Source: Synechococcus sp. CO36386bin_37
GTDB taxonomy: Bacteria > Cyanobacteriota > Cyanobacteriia > PCC-6307 > Cyanobiaceae
Length of the DNA stretch: 14,511 bases
Assembly (NCBI GenBank): GCA_011525445.1
Contig: WTGE01000093.1
Coordinates: 1 to 14,511 of the forward strand
Direction: 5' to 3'
The translations under genes were made by a program, and so were the position numbers. Numbering within the stretch: position 1 is the stretch's first letter; every line of letters begins with the position of its first letter. The notes beneath the pieces were generated by a model. The model was not told the DNA's origin. It saw only the letters and a list, made by a program, of their open reading frames with translations, and did not search any database. Shown here in pieces: positions 6,110 to 14,511 of this stretch.

Positions 6110-6976
6110 TCAGGATGGCAATGATGGCTCCGGTTGTGGCACCAGTAACGATCTCCAGAGGGCTTCACCTCCTTCGCTCACTTGGAGTGACGTCCCATTC
6201 ACGTGGCTGATCGTTCGACAGCTCAAACTGTTGATTAACAGCCATTGATCATCAGGGAGAGGTTGGGGAGATAAGGATTGTTCCTGGATCACACCACGTT
6301 GGAGTAACTCCGCTCGCATCACGCCTGGTAGGCATCCGTCGCTTACGGGTGGAGTGAGCCACTCACCATGACGTCCTATGACGAGGTTGGCGCTGCTTCC
6401 GCAGCACAAAGCACCATTGGTGCTGAGCATCAATCCATCGTCAGCGCCTCGTTGTTGTGCTTCCCTGCGCACTTGGACCGATTGTCCATAGGCGAATGTT
6501 TTGCAACGACTCATCACACTCGATCCATGCCGGCGTTCATGGCGACTAATCCATGTCTGGATGACTCCAAACATTGGGGTGTGGCTTTGTAACGTCAACC
6601 AGAAGCGATGTTGTGAGGGATCAGGTGGTTTGGGATCCAGGTCAAGGCCTCGCTTGATTCCATTGCCACGGCTCCAATTCAGCCTCAGGGCTCCATCACT
6701 GTCGTTCAGACCAGAGCGTTCGATCGCTTCTTGAATGAGATCAATCAACCATGGCCCCTGAGGGGGTGAAGCCATCCCTAACAATGCAGCGCTCCTGTTC
6801 CATCGGTCCAGATGGGCTCCCAGCAAGCATGGAGAGTTGTTCTGGATGAGCACTGTTTCGAAGAGACCATCGGCAAGCTGCAGTCCCCGGTCGCTGACCG
6901 GCAGCGTCAGATCTTCGGGTTGGCCCCATTCGCCGTTGATCCAAGCGATGGTTGGTACAGATGGCTCCGACGTCAT
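6110..6976 (-). CDS. pabC: Aminodeoxychorismate lyase (class IV aminotransferase fold)
   Basis: A 288-residue PLP enzyme of the fold-type IV group, expected to convert 4-amino-4-deoxychorismate to p-aminobenzoate and pyruvate for folate synthesis. SDRGLQLADGLFET (28-41) is the family N-terminal motif, and Lys159 in SRCKTFAYGQ is the PLP Schiff-base lysine. The Glu that normally contacts the PLP ring nitrogen, five residues before the conserved Asn of E-x4-N, is replaced: the segment reads CCGSSANLV, with Cys192 at that position and Asn197 conserved. The ATG start overlaps the pabB stop as ATGA, so translation is coupled. Its place directly after pabB argues for PabC rather than a branched-chain or D-amino acid aminotransferase. 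The Glu change leaves the exact activity a little uncertain. Confidence 0.88.
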   Translation of the reverse strand: MTSEPSVPTIAWINGEWGQPEDLTLPVSDRGLQLADGLFETVLIQNNSPCLLGAHLDRWNRSAALLGMASPPQGPWLIDLIQEAIERSGLNDSDGALRLNWSRGNGIKRGLDLDPKPPDPSQHRFWLTLQSHTPMFGVIQTWISRHERRHGSSVMSRCKTFAYGQSVQVRREAQQRGADDGLMLSTNGALCCGSSANLVIGRHGEWLTPPVSDGCLPGVMRAELLQRGVIQEQSLSPQPLPDDQWLLINSLSCRTISHVNGTSLQVSEGGEALWRSLLVPQPEPSLPS

Positions 6977-8316
6977 TCCAGGGCATCCAGTAGTGGCAAC
7001 AGTTTCCAGTCGAGTTCGTCGGCCTCTGCCTGAGGATCTGAGTCAGCAACGATGCCACAGCCTGCATGCACCCTCAGCTCGTTGTCTTTGCGCAGGACAG
7101 TGCGGATCAAAATGTTGCTGTCAAAACGTCCATCCCAGTTCAGATTCAGCAGGGAGCCGCAGTATGGACCCCGTCCTTTGGGTTCTAATTCCTGAAGGCG
7201 TTGGCAGGCTCTGAGCTTGGGTGCACCGCTAATGGATCCTCCAGGCCAGCTCGCTTTCAGGAGATCCACCCAATTCAATCCTGGATTGAGCTCGCCTTTC
7301 ACGACCGATGTGAGGTGATGAACTCTGGCGTAGCTCTCCAGATTCACGAGTTGGGGAACGTGGATACTGCCGGGTCTGCAGACCCGGCCAAGATCATTTC
7401 GGAGCAGGTCCACGATCATGACGTTTTCGGCGCGATCTTTTGCGCTGCAGACCAATTCAGCTGCAAGATCTGCGTCGCGTTGAGGATCGCAATCCCGTGG
7501 GCGTGTGCCCTTGATGGGTCGGGTTTGAACTGTCCCATCTGGCAGCACTTCCATGAATCGTTCCGGGGAGGTGGAGAGGAGTGCTTCGCCTTGTGCTTCA
7601 CCATTGGCAATCACGAGTCCCGCGAAGGGGGCAGGGCAGGTTCGACGCAAGCGCAGAAACAGGTCCAGATTGCTGATCGGTGCCAGCAGGGTTGTACTGG
7701 TGCAGCTGGTGAGATTGGCTTGGAACAGATCACCCATGGCAATCAGTTCACGGATTCTTTCCACACCGTTGACATAAGCTTTTCGGCTGTTGTGTCGCCG
7801 CCAAGCTGAGCGCGCGAGTTCTTGGGTGGGATAGGGGTCAGGGTTGTGATGCACGTTTGAAGCCCAACCACGCATCCAATGCTCCATTTCGGCATGGCGT
7901 TTGGCATCGACTCCTTCGATCCAAATCGTGCGCTGTTGCAGGTCAAAGCGGAGCACAGGATCATGCCGACAGATCCAAAGGCTCGCCATGGCATCGCTTC
8001 TCCAGAACGGTTGGGGTTCGAGCCAGGCTGCGGCGTCATAACTGAGCCAGCCAGTCCAGTGCCCTGACTTCAGGGACTGCAGTGCTTCAAATGGATTGCT
8101 GGCGCCCTGTTCATCTGGAAGCCCCCTGCAACAGAAGTGTTCCAGAGGGTCAACGGCGAGGGTGAGCCACCGCCCGAGATCGCTGGCGTCGCCATCCAGC
8201 CAAATCAACCCCTCTTCCCCATGCTCATTGACCAGTGCGCGTGCCACTGCCACCGGTTCAATCCAGGGATGGCTGCTGCGAATCAGGGGGAGGATTTCTG
8301 TTGGCTTTGAGGTCAT
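6973..8316 (-). CDS. pabB: Aminodeoxychorismate synthase component I
   Basis: A 447-residue chorismate-binding enzyme that aminates chorismate to 4-amino-4-deoxychorismate, using ammonia from a PabA/TrpG glutaminase not encoded here. Chorismate-enzyme motifs seen are GDLFQANLT (195-203), SPERF (250-254), RPIKGTRPR with Lys269, [10 protein letters not shown] and [10 protein letters not shown] (358-367). The lysine of PIKGT is diagnostic of PabB; anthranilate synthase TrpE has PIAGT. I start the gene at the ATG at 8316, which overlaps the queC stop as ATGA. The frame stays open upstream to 8424, but those 36 extra residues are Arg-rich, unlike the family, and lie inside queC. The downstream end overlaps pabC by 4 nt. 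Confidence 0.93.
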   Translation of the reverse strand: MTSKPTEILPLIRSSHPWIEPVAVARALVNEHGEEGLIWLDGDASDLGRWLTLAVDPLEHFCCRGLPDEQGASNPFEALQSLKSGHWTGWLSYDAAAWLEPQPFWRSDAMASLWICRHDPVLRFDLQQRTIWIEGVDAKRHAEMEHWMRGWASNVHHNPDPYPTQELARSAWRRHNSRKAYVNGVERIRELIAMGDLFQANLTSCTSTTLLAPISNLDLFLRLRRTCPAPFAGLVIANGEAQGEALLSTSPERFMEVLPDGTVQTRPIKGTRPRDCDPQRDADLAAELVCSAKDRAENVMIVDLLRNDLGRVCRPGSIHVPQLVNLESYARVHHLTSVVKGELNPGLNWVDLLKASWPGGSISGAPKLRACQRLQELEPKGRGPYCGSLLNLNWDGRFDSNILIRTVLRKDNELRVHAGCGIVADSDPQAEADELDWKLLPLLDALE

Positions 8317-8993
8317 GGACAGCTTGGACTGCAGAGGTCTGGACGTCCCGCGGCACGCAAGGCGTCGTCTCGGATTCGGCAGCTGTCGCAAACTCCACAA
8401 GGCACGTCGCCGCCTTGATAGCAACTCCAGGTTCGTTCAATGGGAACCCCCATCCCTAGGGCTTCCTCAACGATTTTCCGCTTACTCCACTCCACCAGTG
8501 GTGCCCACAATCTTGGGCCATGACCTTCACGGCCAGCACGGCTGCTCAGATTGGCCAGAGTCTGATAAGCCTCCAGATAATCGGGTCTGCAATCGGGATA
8601 TCCTGAATAGTCCACGGCATTGACACCCAAGACCAGTCGATCAGCACCTCGAGCCTCGGCAAGACTGAGGCCAATCGCAATGAAAACGGTGTTTCGACCG
8701 GGAACATAGGTGTTGGGAATGATGTTTTCCTGGAGGCCGTTGGTGGGCAAGGTCTGGTTCTGATCGGTGAGTGAGGATCCTCCCCACATTCCTAAATTCA
8801 CCTTGATGGTGTGGTGTTCAGCGAGATTCAGGGCATTGGCGATGTCTTCGGCGGCATCCAGTTCACGTCGATGTCGCTGTCCATAGTCAAAGGACAGTCC
8901 AATCACGCGCAAGCCTGATTGAAGGGCAATGGCAGCAGCTGTAGCGGAATCAAGCCCTCCTGAGAGCAGAGCAATGGCGATGGAATCGGTCAT
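8313..8993 (-). CDS. queC: 7-cyano-7-deazaguanine synthase
   Basis: A 226-residue ATP-dependent enzyme converting 7-carboxy-7-deazaguanine to 7-cyano-7-deazaguanine (preQ0), the precursor of queuosine in tRNA. It has the N-type ATP pyrophosphatase P-loop SGGLDS (11-16) and the C-terminal zinc site C-x8-C-x2-C-x2-C in [27 protein letters not shown] and [15 protein letters not shown] are typical family segments. I choose the ATG at 8993 because the product then starts [13 protein letters not shown], matching family length; an ATG at 9002 would add three residues. The frame remains open to 9089, but that part runs into the divergent ecotin gene. No good Shine-Dalgarno is visible. It heads the queC-pabB-pabC-permease operon; its partner queE lies about 1.2 kb away. 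Confidence 0.93.
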   Translation of the reverse strand: MTDSIAIALLSGGLDSATAAAIALQSGLRVIGLSFDYGQRHRRELDAAEDIANALNLAEHHTIKVNLGMWGGSSLTDQNQTLPTNGLQENIIPNTYVPGRNTVFIAIGLSLAEARGADRLVLGVNAVDYSGYPDCRPDYLEAYQTLANLSSRAGREGHGPRLWAPLVEWSKRKIVEEALGMGVPIERTWSCYQGGDVPCGVCDSCRIRDDALRAAGRPDLCSPSCP

Positions 8994-9019
8994 GCTTGGC
9001 ATTCTGTTGCCGTATCGGT

Positions 9020-9553
9020 ATGCCCATGGGTTTTGGTCTGGGTGTCTGGAAGTTGGCCCTTCCCGTGCTGATGGTTGGTGCAGCTGCACCCGCAGACGCC
9101 ATCCCTCGTTTGGATCTCAGTGGTTACCCAGCACCCAGCCGCAACTTAAATCGCTGGGTGATCCAGCCCTCTGGATTGCTACCAAAAAGCGATGACGTCA
9201 TGATTTCGGCTAATCCGCTCGATTGGAGAGTTCAGCTGATTGTCGGTAAGGAAGTTGATGTGGATTGCAACAGCAAGCGCTTGTCTGGACCTCCGTTATC
9301 CATGCGCCGACTTCCTGAGACTTCTGGAAAGGCTTTGTTCGAGGTGAATGGTCCGGTGCTTGTGTTGAGTACTCGGATGGCTTGCACGCGGGAACAATCG
9401 GCGGGTCGCTCTTTTCTTGCTCTTGGCAAACAACCCTATCTTGTTCCCTACAACGCTTCTTGGCCGATTGTTGTGGACTTGCCCGATGGGGTGGAGTTGC
9501 GTTGGAGAGTATGGAAAGCAGAGACAAAACAACATCAGGGTGTGAAGCTTTAG
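9020..9553 (+). CDS. Ecotin-type periplasmic serine protease inhibitor
   Basis: A 177-residue protein with a signal peptide (hydrophobic [13 protein letters not shown], probable cleavage after ADA at about 27) and an ecotin domain. It matches E. coli ecotin as I recall it in [34 protein letters not shown] and [10 protein letters not shown]. The disulfide cysteines are present at C83 (VDCN) and C122 (MACT). The reactive loop reads LSTR-MACT, against STM-MACP in E. coli, so P1 is predicted to be Arg119 instead of Met. Ecotin forms dimers that trap trypsin-fold proteases. The start could be the ATG at 9020 or 9026; an upstream ATG at 8996 adds MAFCCRIG and nearly touches the divergent queC start. 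No Shine-Dalgarno is evident. Confidence 0.88.
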   Translation: MPMGFGLGVWKLALPVLMVGAAAPADAIPRLDLSGYPAPSRNLNRWVIQPSGLLPKSDDVMISANPLDWRVQLIVGKEVDVDCNSKRLSGPPLSMRRLPETSGKALFEVNGPVLVLSTRMACTREQSAGRSFLALGKQPYLVPYNASWPIVVDLPDGVELRWRVWKAETKQHQGVKL

Positions 9554-9728
9554 GTCTTCGGTTCTCAAGGAGAGCGCTTTTCTCTGGGGTGTTTGTTGAT
9601 GAGGCGGAATGGAGTCGATCAGGCTTAAGAGTGACTTTTTGGTTTTAAGTCTTGATTGGTTATGATTTTGGCGAATGTAGGGTTCTGATTGAGTTGATCG
9701 ATTGGGGTGTTGTTAGCGAGAGGAAAAG

Positions 9729-9854
9729 ATGATGATTCATTACCATGCTAAAAATTATGCAGATCGATTGCGATTCGACGATTGTTTGGGAAAGCATTTC
9801 TCTCGGATTGAGCCTTGGTTGACTTGCGTCGCGACCAACTTCCATAAACATTAA
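9729..9854 (+). CDS. Candidate small protein, 41 residues
   Basis: A short frame starting with two ATGs (MMIHYHAKNYADRLRF...) and ending TAA at 9854. The start at 9729 is preceded by GAGAGGAAAAG, a strong Shine-Dalgarno with about 5 nt spacing, better than that of most genes in this window. The product is polar with many His and aromatic residues and two Cys (19 and 33), and has no membrane segment. I do not recognise a family. Evidence is limited to the ribosome site and the otherwise empty gap. Confidence 0.45.
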   Translation: MMIHYHAKNYADRLRFDDCLGKHFSRIEPWLTCVATNFHKH

Positions 9855-9962
9855 TGGACTCTCATTGGGTATATGGTTACGTGACGACGCGCATTGACTT
9901 TGTAATTTTCGTGCTCTCCCCATTCTTTTCTTGTTGCCTGGCTCAATCTCGGCGAGATTCAT

Positions 9963-10073
9963 ATGTGTTGTGCGATTTTATTGTTGGTAATTGATCTTGT
10001 GATTGTGTTTGGATTGGTTGTGATTGGCAAGCAAAAGCTCCGGCGGCGTATACATTGCTTCAAATTTGTTTGA
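9963..10073 (+). CDS. Candidate small single-span membrane protein, 36 residues
   Basis: A short frame encoding MCCA, then about 18 hydrophobic residues (ILLLVIDLVIVFGLVVIG), then the basic tail KQKLRRRIHCFKFV. This is the layout of an N-out/C-in single-pass membrane protein following the positive-inside rule. The Shine-Dalgarno is weak (GCGAG about 6 nt upstream). T-rich DNA can yield hydrophobic frames by chance, so confidence is low. It lies 108 nt after the 41-residue candidate. Confidence 0.3.
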   Translation: MCCAILLLVIDLVIVFGLVVIGKQKLRRRIHCFKFV

Positions 10074-10202
10074 TTGTTTGACGTTGTGATTAATCCTGTC
10101 TGAACGGTGACTTGAGTAACCAGAGAGACTGCTTTCTTGCCAATGTGAACAACGAGAAAAGATGAGGATTGTTCATTCCTGATTTTGTCTTTACCCTTTC
10201 AC

Positions 10203-12499
<2,297 letters not shown>

Positions 12500-12534
12500 T
12501 CAATTTACCGCTGTAGACCTTCACCTCAGTAGCC

Positions 12535-13269
12535 GTGCGCACTCTCTTGATTAGTGGTGCAAGTCGTGGGATTGGTCGTGCCATTGCTGAACGGGCTCTT
12601 GCCGACGGTCATCGCCTCAGTCTTGGGCTTCGTGACCCGATGGCGTTGAAACAGACTCCCTTAGATCCCGATCTGGCGGGACATGAGCGGGTTCTCCTCC
12701 ATCCCTACACCGCAGAGGATTCCGCCACCGCAGGAGTCTGGGTGGAATCCTCGATTCAACATTTCGGTGGCTTCGATGGGTTGATTCATAACGCCGGGGT
12801 TTTCAGTCGGGTTCCGCTGTTGTTCGAGCCAGAAGAAGCGTCTGAGATCGCTCATACCCTTGATGTGAATCTGATGGGCCCCTGGTGGCTCACACGAGCT
12901 GCATGGCCGCAGCTGGTATCTCATGGAGAGGGGCGGATCCAGGTGTTGGTTTCGATGAGTGGCAAGCGCAGCAAGGGTCGTCTGGCGGCTTACTGTGCCA
13001 GCAAATTTGGATTGCTGGGTCTGTGCCAGACCATGCGCAACGAAGGTTGGTCTGCTGGCATCCGGGTGACGGCGATTTGTCCTGGTTGGGTCAATACCGA
13101 TATGGCCGCTGACGGGCGCCATGGTCCTCGCCATCGAGGTCCTGCCCATTCGATGGAGGCAGAAGCGATGACGCAACCGGAAGACATCGCTTCGATCAGC
13201 TCAGCATTGTTGCGACTTCCCAATCAGGCCGTTCCGTTTGAGATCGCGGTGAACTGCAGCTTGGAGTAA
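12535..13269 (+). CDS. Short-chain dehydrogenase/reductase
   Basis: A 244-residue classical SDR oxidoreductase with a Rossmann fold. It shows the NAD(P)-binding GASRGIG (8-14), the NAG motif in HNAGVF, a catalytic Ser in LVSMSGKRSKG and the active-site pair in AAYCASKFG (YxxxK). PGWVNTDMA is the usual segment after the last core strand. An Arg follows in GASRG, which often goes with NADP(H). The substrate cannot be deduced. The start is a GTG at 12535; an in-frame TAG at 12514-12516 and the need for the glycine motif leave no better choice. The stop is 3 nt from that of the convergent dps gene. Confidence 0.9.
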   Translation: MRTLLISGASRGIGRAIAERALADGHRLSLGLRDPMALKQTPLDPDLAGHERVLLHPYTAEDSATAGVWVESSIQHFGGFDGLIHNAGVFSRVPLLFEPEEASEIAHTLDVNLMGPWWLTRAAWPQLVSHGEGRIQVLVSMSGKRSKGRLAAYCASKFGLLGLCQTMRNEGWSAGIRVTAICPGWVNTDMAADGRHGPRHRGPAHSMEAEAMTQPEDIASISSALLRLPNQAVPFEIAVNCSLE

Positions 13270-13272
13270 CGG

Positions 13273-13755
13273 TCAGGATTCAAGCAGGCTGCGCAGCATC
13301 CAGGCCGTTTTTTCGTGGATCTGAAGCCGCTGGGTGAGCAGGTCGGCGGTGGGTTCGTCACTTGCCGCTTCCGCCAGTGGAAAGACACTTCGAGCTGTGC
13401 GCGCCACCGCCTCATGGCCAGCCACTAATTCACGCACCATGTCGAGTGCTGCAGGTTGTTGCTCCGCCTCCTGGATGGAGGCCAGACCAGCCAGGTTGGA
13501 ACCGCCATGGGGAGCCAAAACACCGAGGGCGCGAATGCGCTCAGCAATCACGTCGAGGGCGTTCCACAGCTCGGTGTACTGGTCCATGAACATCAGGTGG
13601 AGTGTGTTGAACATTGGCCCAGTGACATTCCAGTGAAATCCATGGGTTTTGCCATACAGCACGTAGGTGTCGGCGAGCAGTCGGCTGAGTCCGGCAGCGA
13701 TTTCCTCGCGCTGTGCACTGGCGATGCCGATGTTGATGGGAGAGCTTTGGACCAT
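13273..13755 (-). CDS. dps: Dps-family ferritin-like DNA-binding/iron-storage protein
   Basis: A 160-residue four-helix protein of the Dps family, which forms 12-subunit cages that oxidise and store iron with hydrogen peroxide and protect DNA. The ferroxidase residues are visible: His41 (GFHWNVTG), His53 (TLHLMF), and Asp68 and Glu72 ([12 protein letters not shown]). The N-terminus ([11 protein letters not shown]) lacks the Lys-rich extension used by E. coli Dps for DNA binding, so an antioxidant iron-storage role may dominate. It begins 35 nt after the sigma factor stop on the same strand and may be partly cotranscribed with it. Confidence 0.93.
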   Translation of the reverse strand: MVQSSPINIGIASAQREEIAAGLSRLLADTYVLYGKTHGFHWNVTGPMFNTLHLMFMDQYTELWNALDVIAERIRALGVLAPHGGSNLAGLASIQEAEQQPAALDMVRELVAGHEAVARTARSVFPLAEAASDEPTADLLTQRLQIHEKTAWMLRSLLES

Positions 13756-13790
13756 GGCTTGTTCAGCGAGTGAGTGAGAACGGTTCCTCT

Positions 13791-14511
13791 TCAGGAATCC
13801 AGGGATTGGATGTAATCCCGCACTTTGCAGCGGCGTTGCGGTTGTCGCAGTTTCAGCAGGGCGCGGGTTTCGATTTGCCGCACTCTTTCTCTTGAGAGGT
13901 TCATGTCTTCTCCGATCTGCGCAAGAGTTCGGGGTGTGTCGTCTTCCAGGCCAAAGCGAAAGCGAATCACCGTGGCTTCCCTTGGTGTGAGCTCATCCAG
14001 CAAATGCTCGAGATCATCGTGCAAGGAGTCGCGGGTCAGGGTCTGCTCTGGAGTGGCGTTGGAATCCTCCAGCAAATCTCCTAGCTGAGTGTCCTGATCG
14101 CTCCCAACTTTGGCTTCCAAAGACACGGAGCGAGGAACACGCGCCAGGGTCTGACGCACAGTCTCTTCACTGACATTCAGTTCCTGGGCTAAATCAGTGA
14201 TTGAAGCGGTACGCCCTTCATTGCTTGCGATGTCTTGTTGAACGCGTTTGATTCGGTTGAGCTTTTCGGTGACGTGTACGGGCAAGCGGATTGTTCGGCT
14301 CTGGGTGGCGATAGCCCTCGTGATGCCCTGGCGAATCCACCAGTAGGCGTAGGTGCTGAAGCGAAATCCTCGGGTGGAATCGAATTTTTCGACGGCTCGC
14401 TCCAGCCCCAACGTTCCCTCCTGAACCAGATCAAGCAGTTCCATACCGCGGTTCTGGTACTTCTTGGCTACAGCCACCACCAGGCGCGAATTCGCCTGGA
14501 TCATCCTGTCC
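13791..14511 (-). CDS. RpoD-like group 2 RNA polymerase sigma factor (5' end outside window)
   Basis: The C-terminal 240 or so residues of a primary-like sigma-70 factor; the coding frame continues past the right edge with Asp-Arg before the first visible Met, so the gene is partial. Region 2 is complete from [12 protein letters not shown], through [12 protein letters not shown], to the -10-recognising [19 protein letters not shown]. Region 3 follows at [15 protein letters not shown], and region 4 with its helix-turn-helix is [15 protein letters not shown] to [18 protein letters not shown]. Cyanobacteria carry several such group 2 factors; the ending with DYIQSLDS and the unseen region 1 do not allow choosing a specific sig name. 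The neighbouring dps gene is compatible with a stress role, which is inference. Confidence 0.92.
   Translation of the reverse strand, partial: DRMIQANSRLVVAVAKKYQNRGMELLDLVQEGTLGLERAVEKFDSTRGFRFSTYAYWWIRQGITRAIATQSRTIRLPVHVTEKLNRIKRVQQDIASNEGRTASITDLAQELNVSEETVRQTLARVPRSVSLEAKVGSDQDTQLGDLLEDSNATPEQTLTRDSLHDDLEHLLDELTPREATVIRFRFGLEDDTPRTLAQIGEDMNLSRERVRQIETRALLKLRQPQRRCKVRDYIQSLDS

Larger units (their letters stand above)
9554..10202. other. AT-rich gap of 649 bp holding two short candidate genes
   Basis: A stretch between the ecotin stop and the 3' end of queE without a long gene. It contains the 41-codon and 36-codon plus-strand frames listed separately and a weak GACTT/AAGTC hairpin at 9633-9651. 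A 100-codon frame on the minus strand (9660-9962) has no Shine-Dalgarno and no recognisable domain. The length, unusual in this compact genome, suggests small proteins or small RNA genes. Confidence 0.5.

Noticed and set aside
8317..8424. Upstream extension of pabB by 36 residues
   Set aside because: Arg-rich, unlike the family N-terminus, and inside queC; the ATGA overlap at 8313-8316 gives a better start.
8994..9089. Upstream extension of queC by 32 residues
   Set aside because: Lies over the ecotin signal peptide region and does not resemble QueC, which normally starts just before the SGGLDS loop.
9660..9962. 100-codon minus-strand frame in the 9554-10202 gap
   Set aside because: No Shine-Dalgarno, no recognisable domain or coherent composition, and it overlaps the better-supported plus-strand small frame.

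Overview
The window looks like chromosomal DNA of a marine picocyanobacterium, most likely Synechococcus. The evidence is a group-2 RpoD-like sigma factor, a cyanobacterial DUF4278-type protein, NtcA-type GTAN8TAC sites, densely packed core genes and moderate GC. This assignment is inferred from gene content, not from a database search. I see no tRNA, rRNA, CRISPR array or insertion sequence.

Positions 1-3445, all on the minus strand, hold a short-amide nitrogen-scavenging module and one unknown gene. In order of transcription these are a putative lipoprotein, amiF (nitrilase-superfamily formamidase), fmdA (formamidase of the unrelated FmdA/AmdA family) and fmdB (zinc-ribbon protein). Both enzymes should release ammonium and formate from formamide. 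A perfect NtcA-type palindrome lies just upstream of fmdA, and hairpins follow amiF, fmdA and fmdB.

Positions 3446-4484 hold the most unusual part. A second perfect GTAN8TAC palindrome is followed by a structured leader that resembles the glutamine (glnA-type) aptamer at both ends but not in its core. After it comes a plus-strand gene for a very basic, repeat-built DUF4278-like protein. The arrangement resembles gifB (glutamine synthetase inactivating factor) loci. An AT-rich gap without a convincing gene follows.

Positions 4485-9553 hold a tightly coupled minus-strand operon, queC-pabB-pabC-APC permease, with two ATGA stop/start overlaps and a 14-nt gap before the permease. It joins preQ0 synthesis with p-aminobenzoate/folate synthesis. 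A divergent ecotin-type serine protease inhibitor starts almost on top of the queC start.

Positions 9554-10202 form a 649-bp AT-rich gap with two short plus-strand reading frames, one of them with a strong Shine-Dalgarno sequence. Positions 10203-12481 hold pyrG-queE on the minus strand, with queE starting at a TTG that overlaps the pyrG stop. A divergent SDR oxidoreductase converges on dps with 3 nt between the stops. The sigma factor gene upstream of dps runs off the right edge.

The themes are nitrogen acquisition and possible nitrogen-status control on the left, and nucleotide-derived cofactors (preQ0, folate, CTP) and stress functions on the right.
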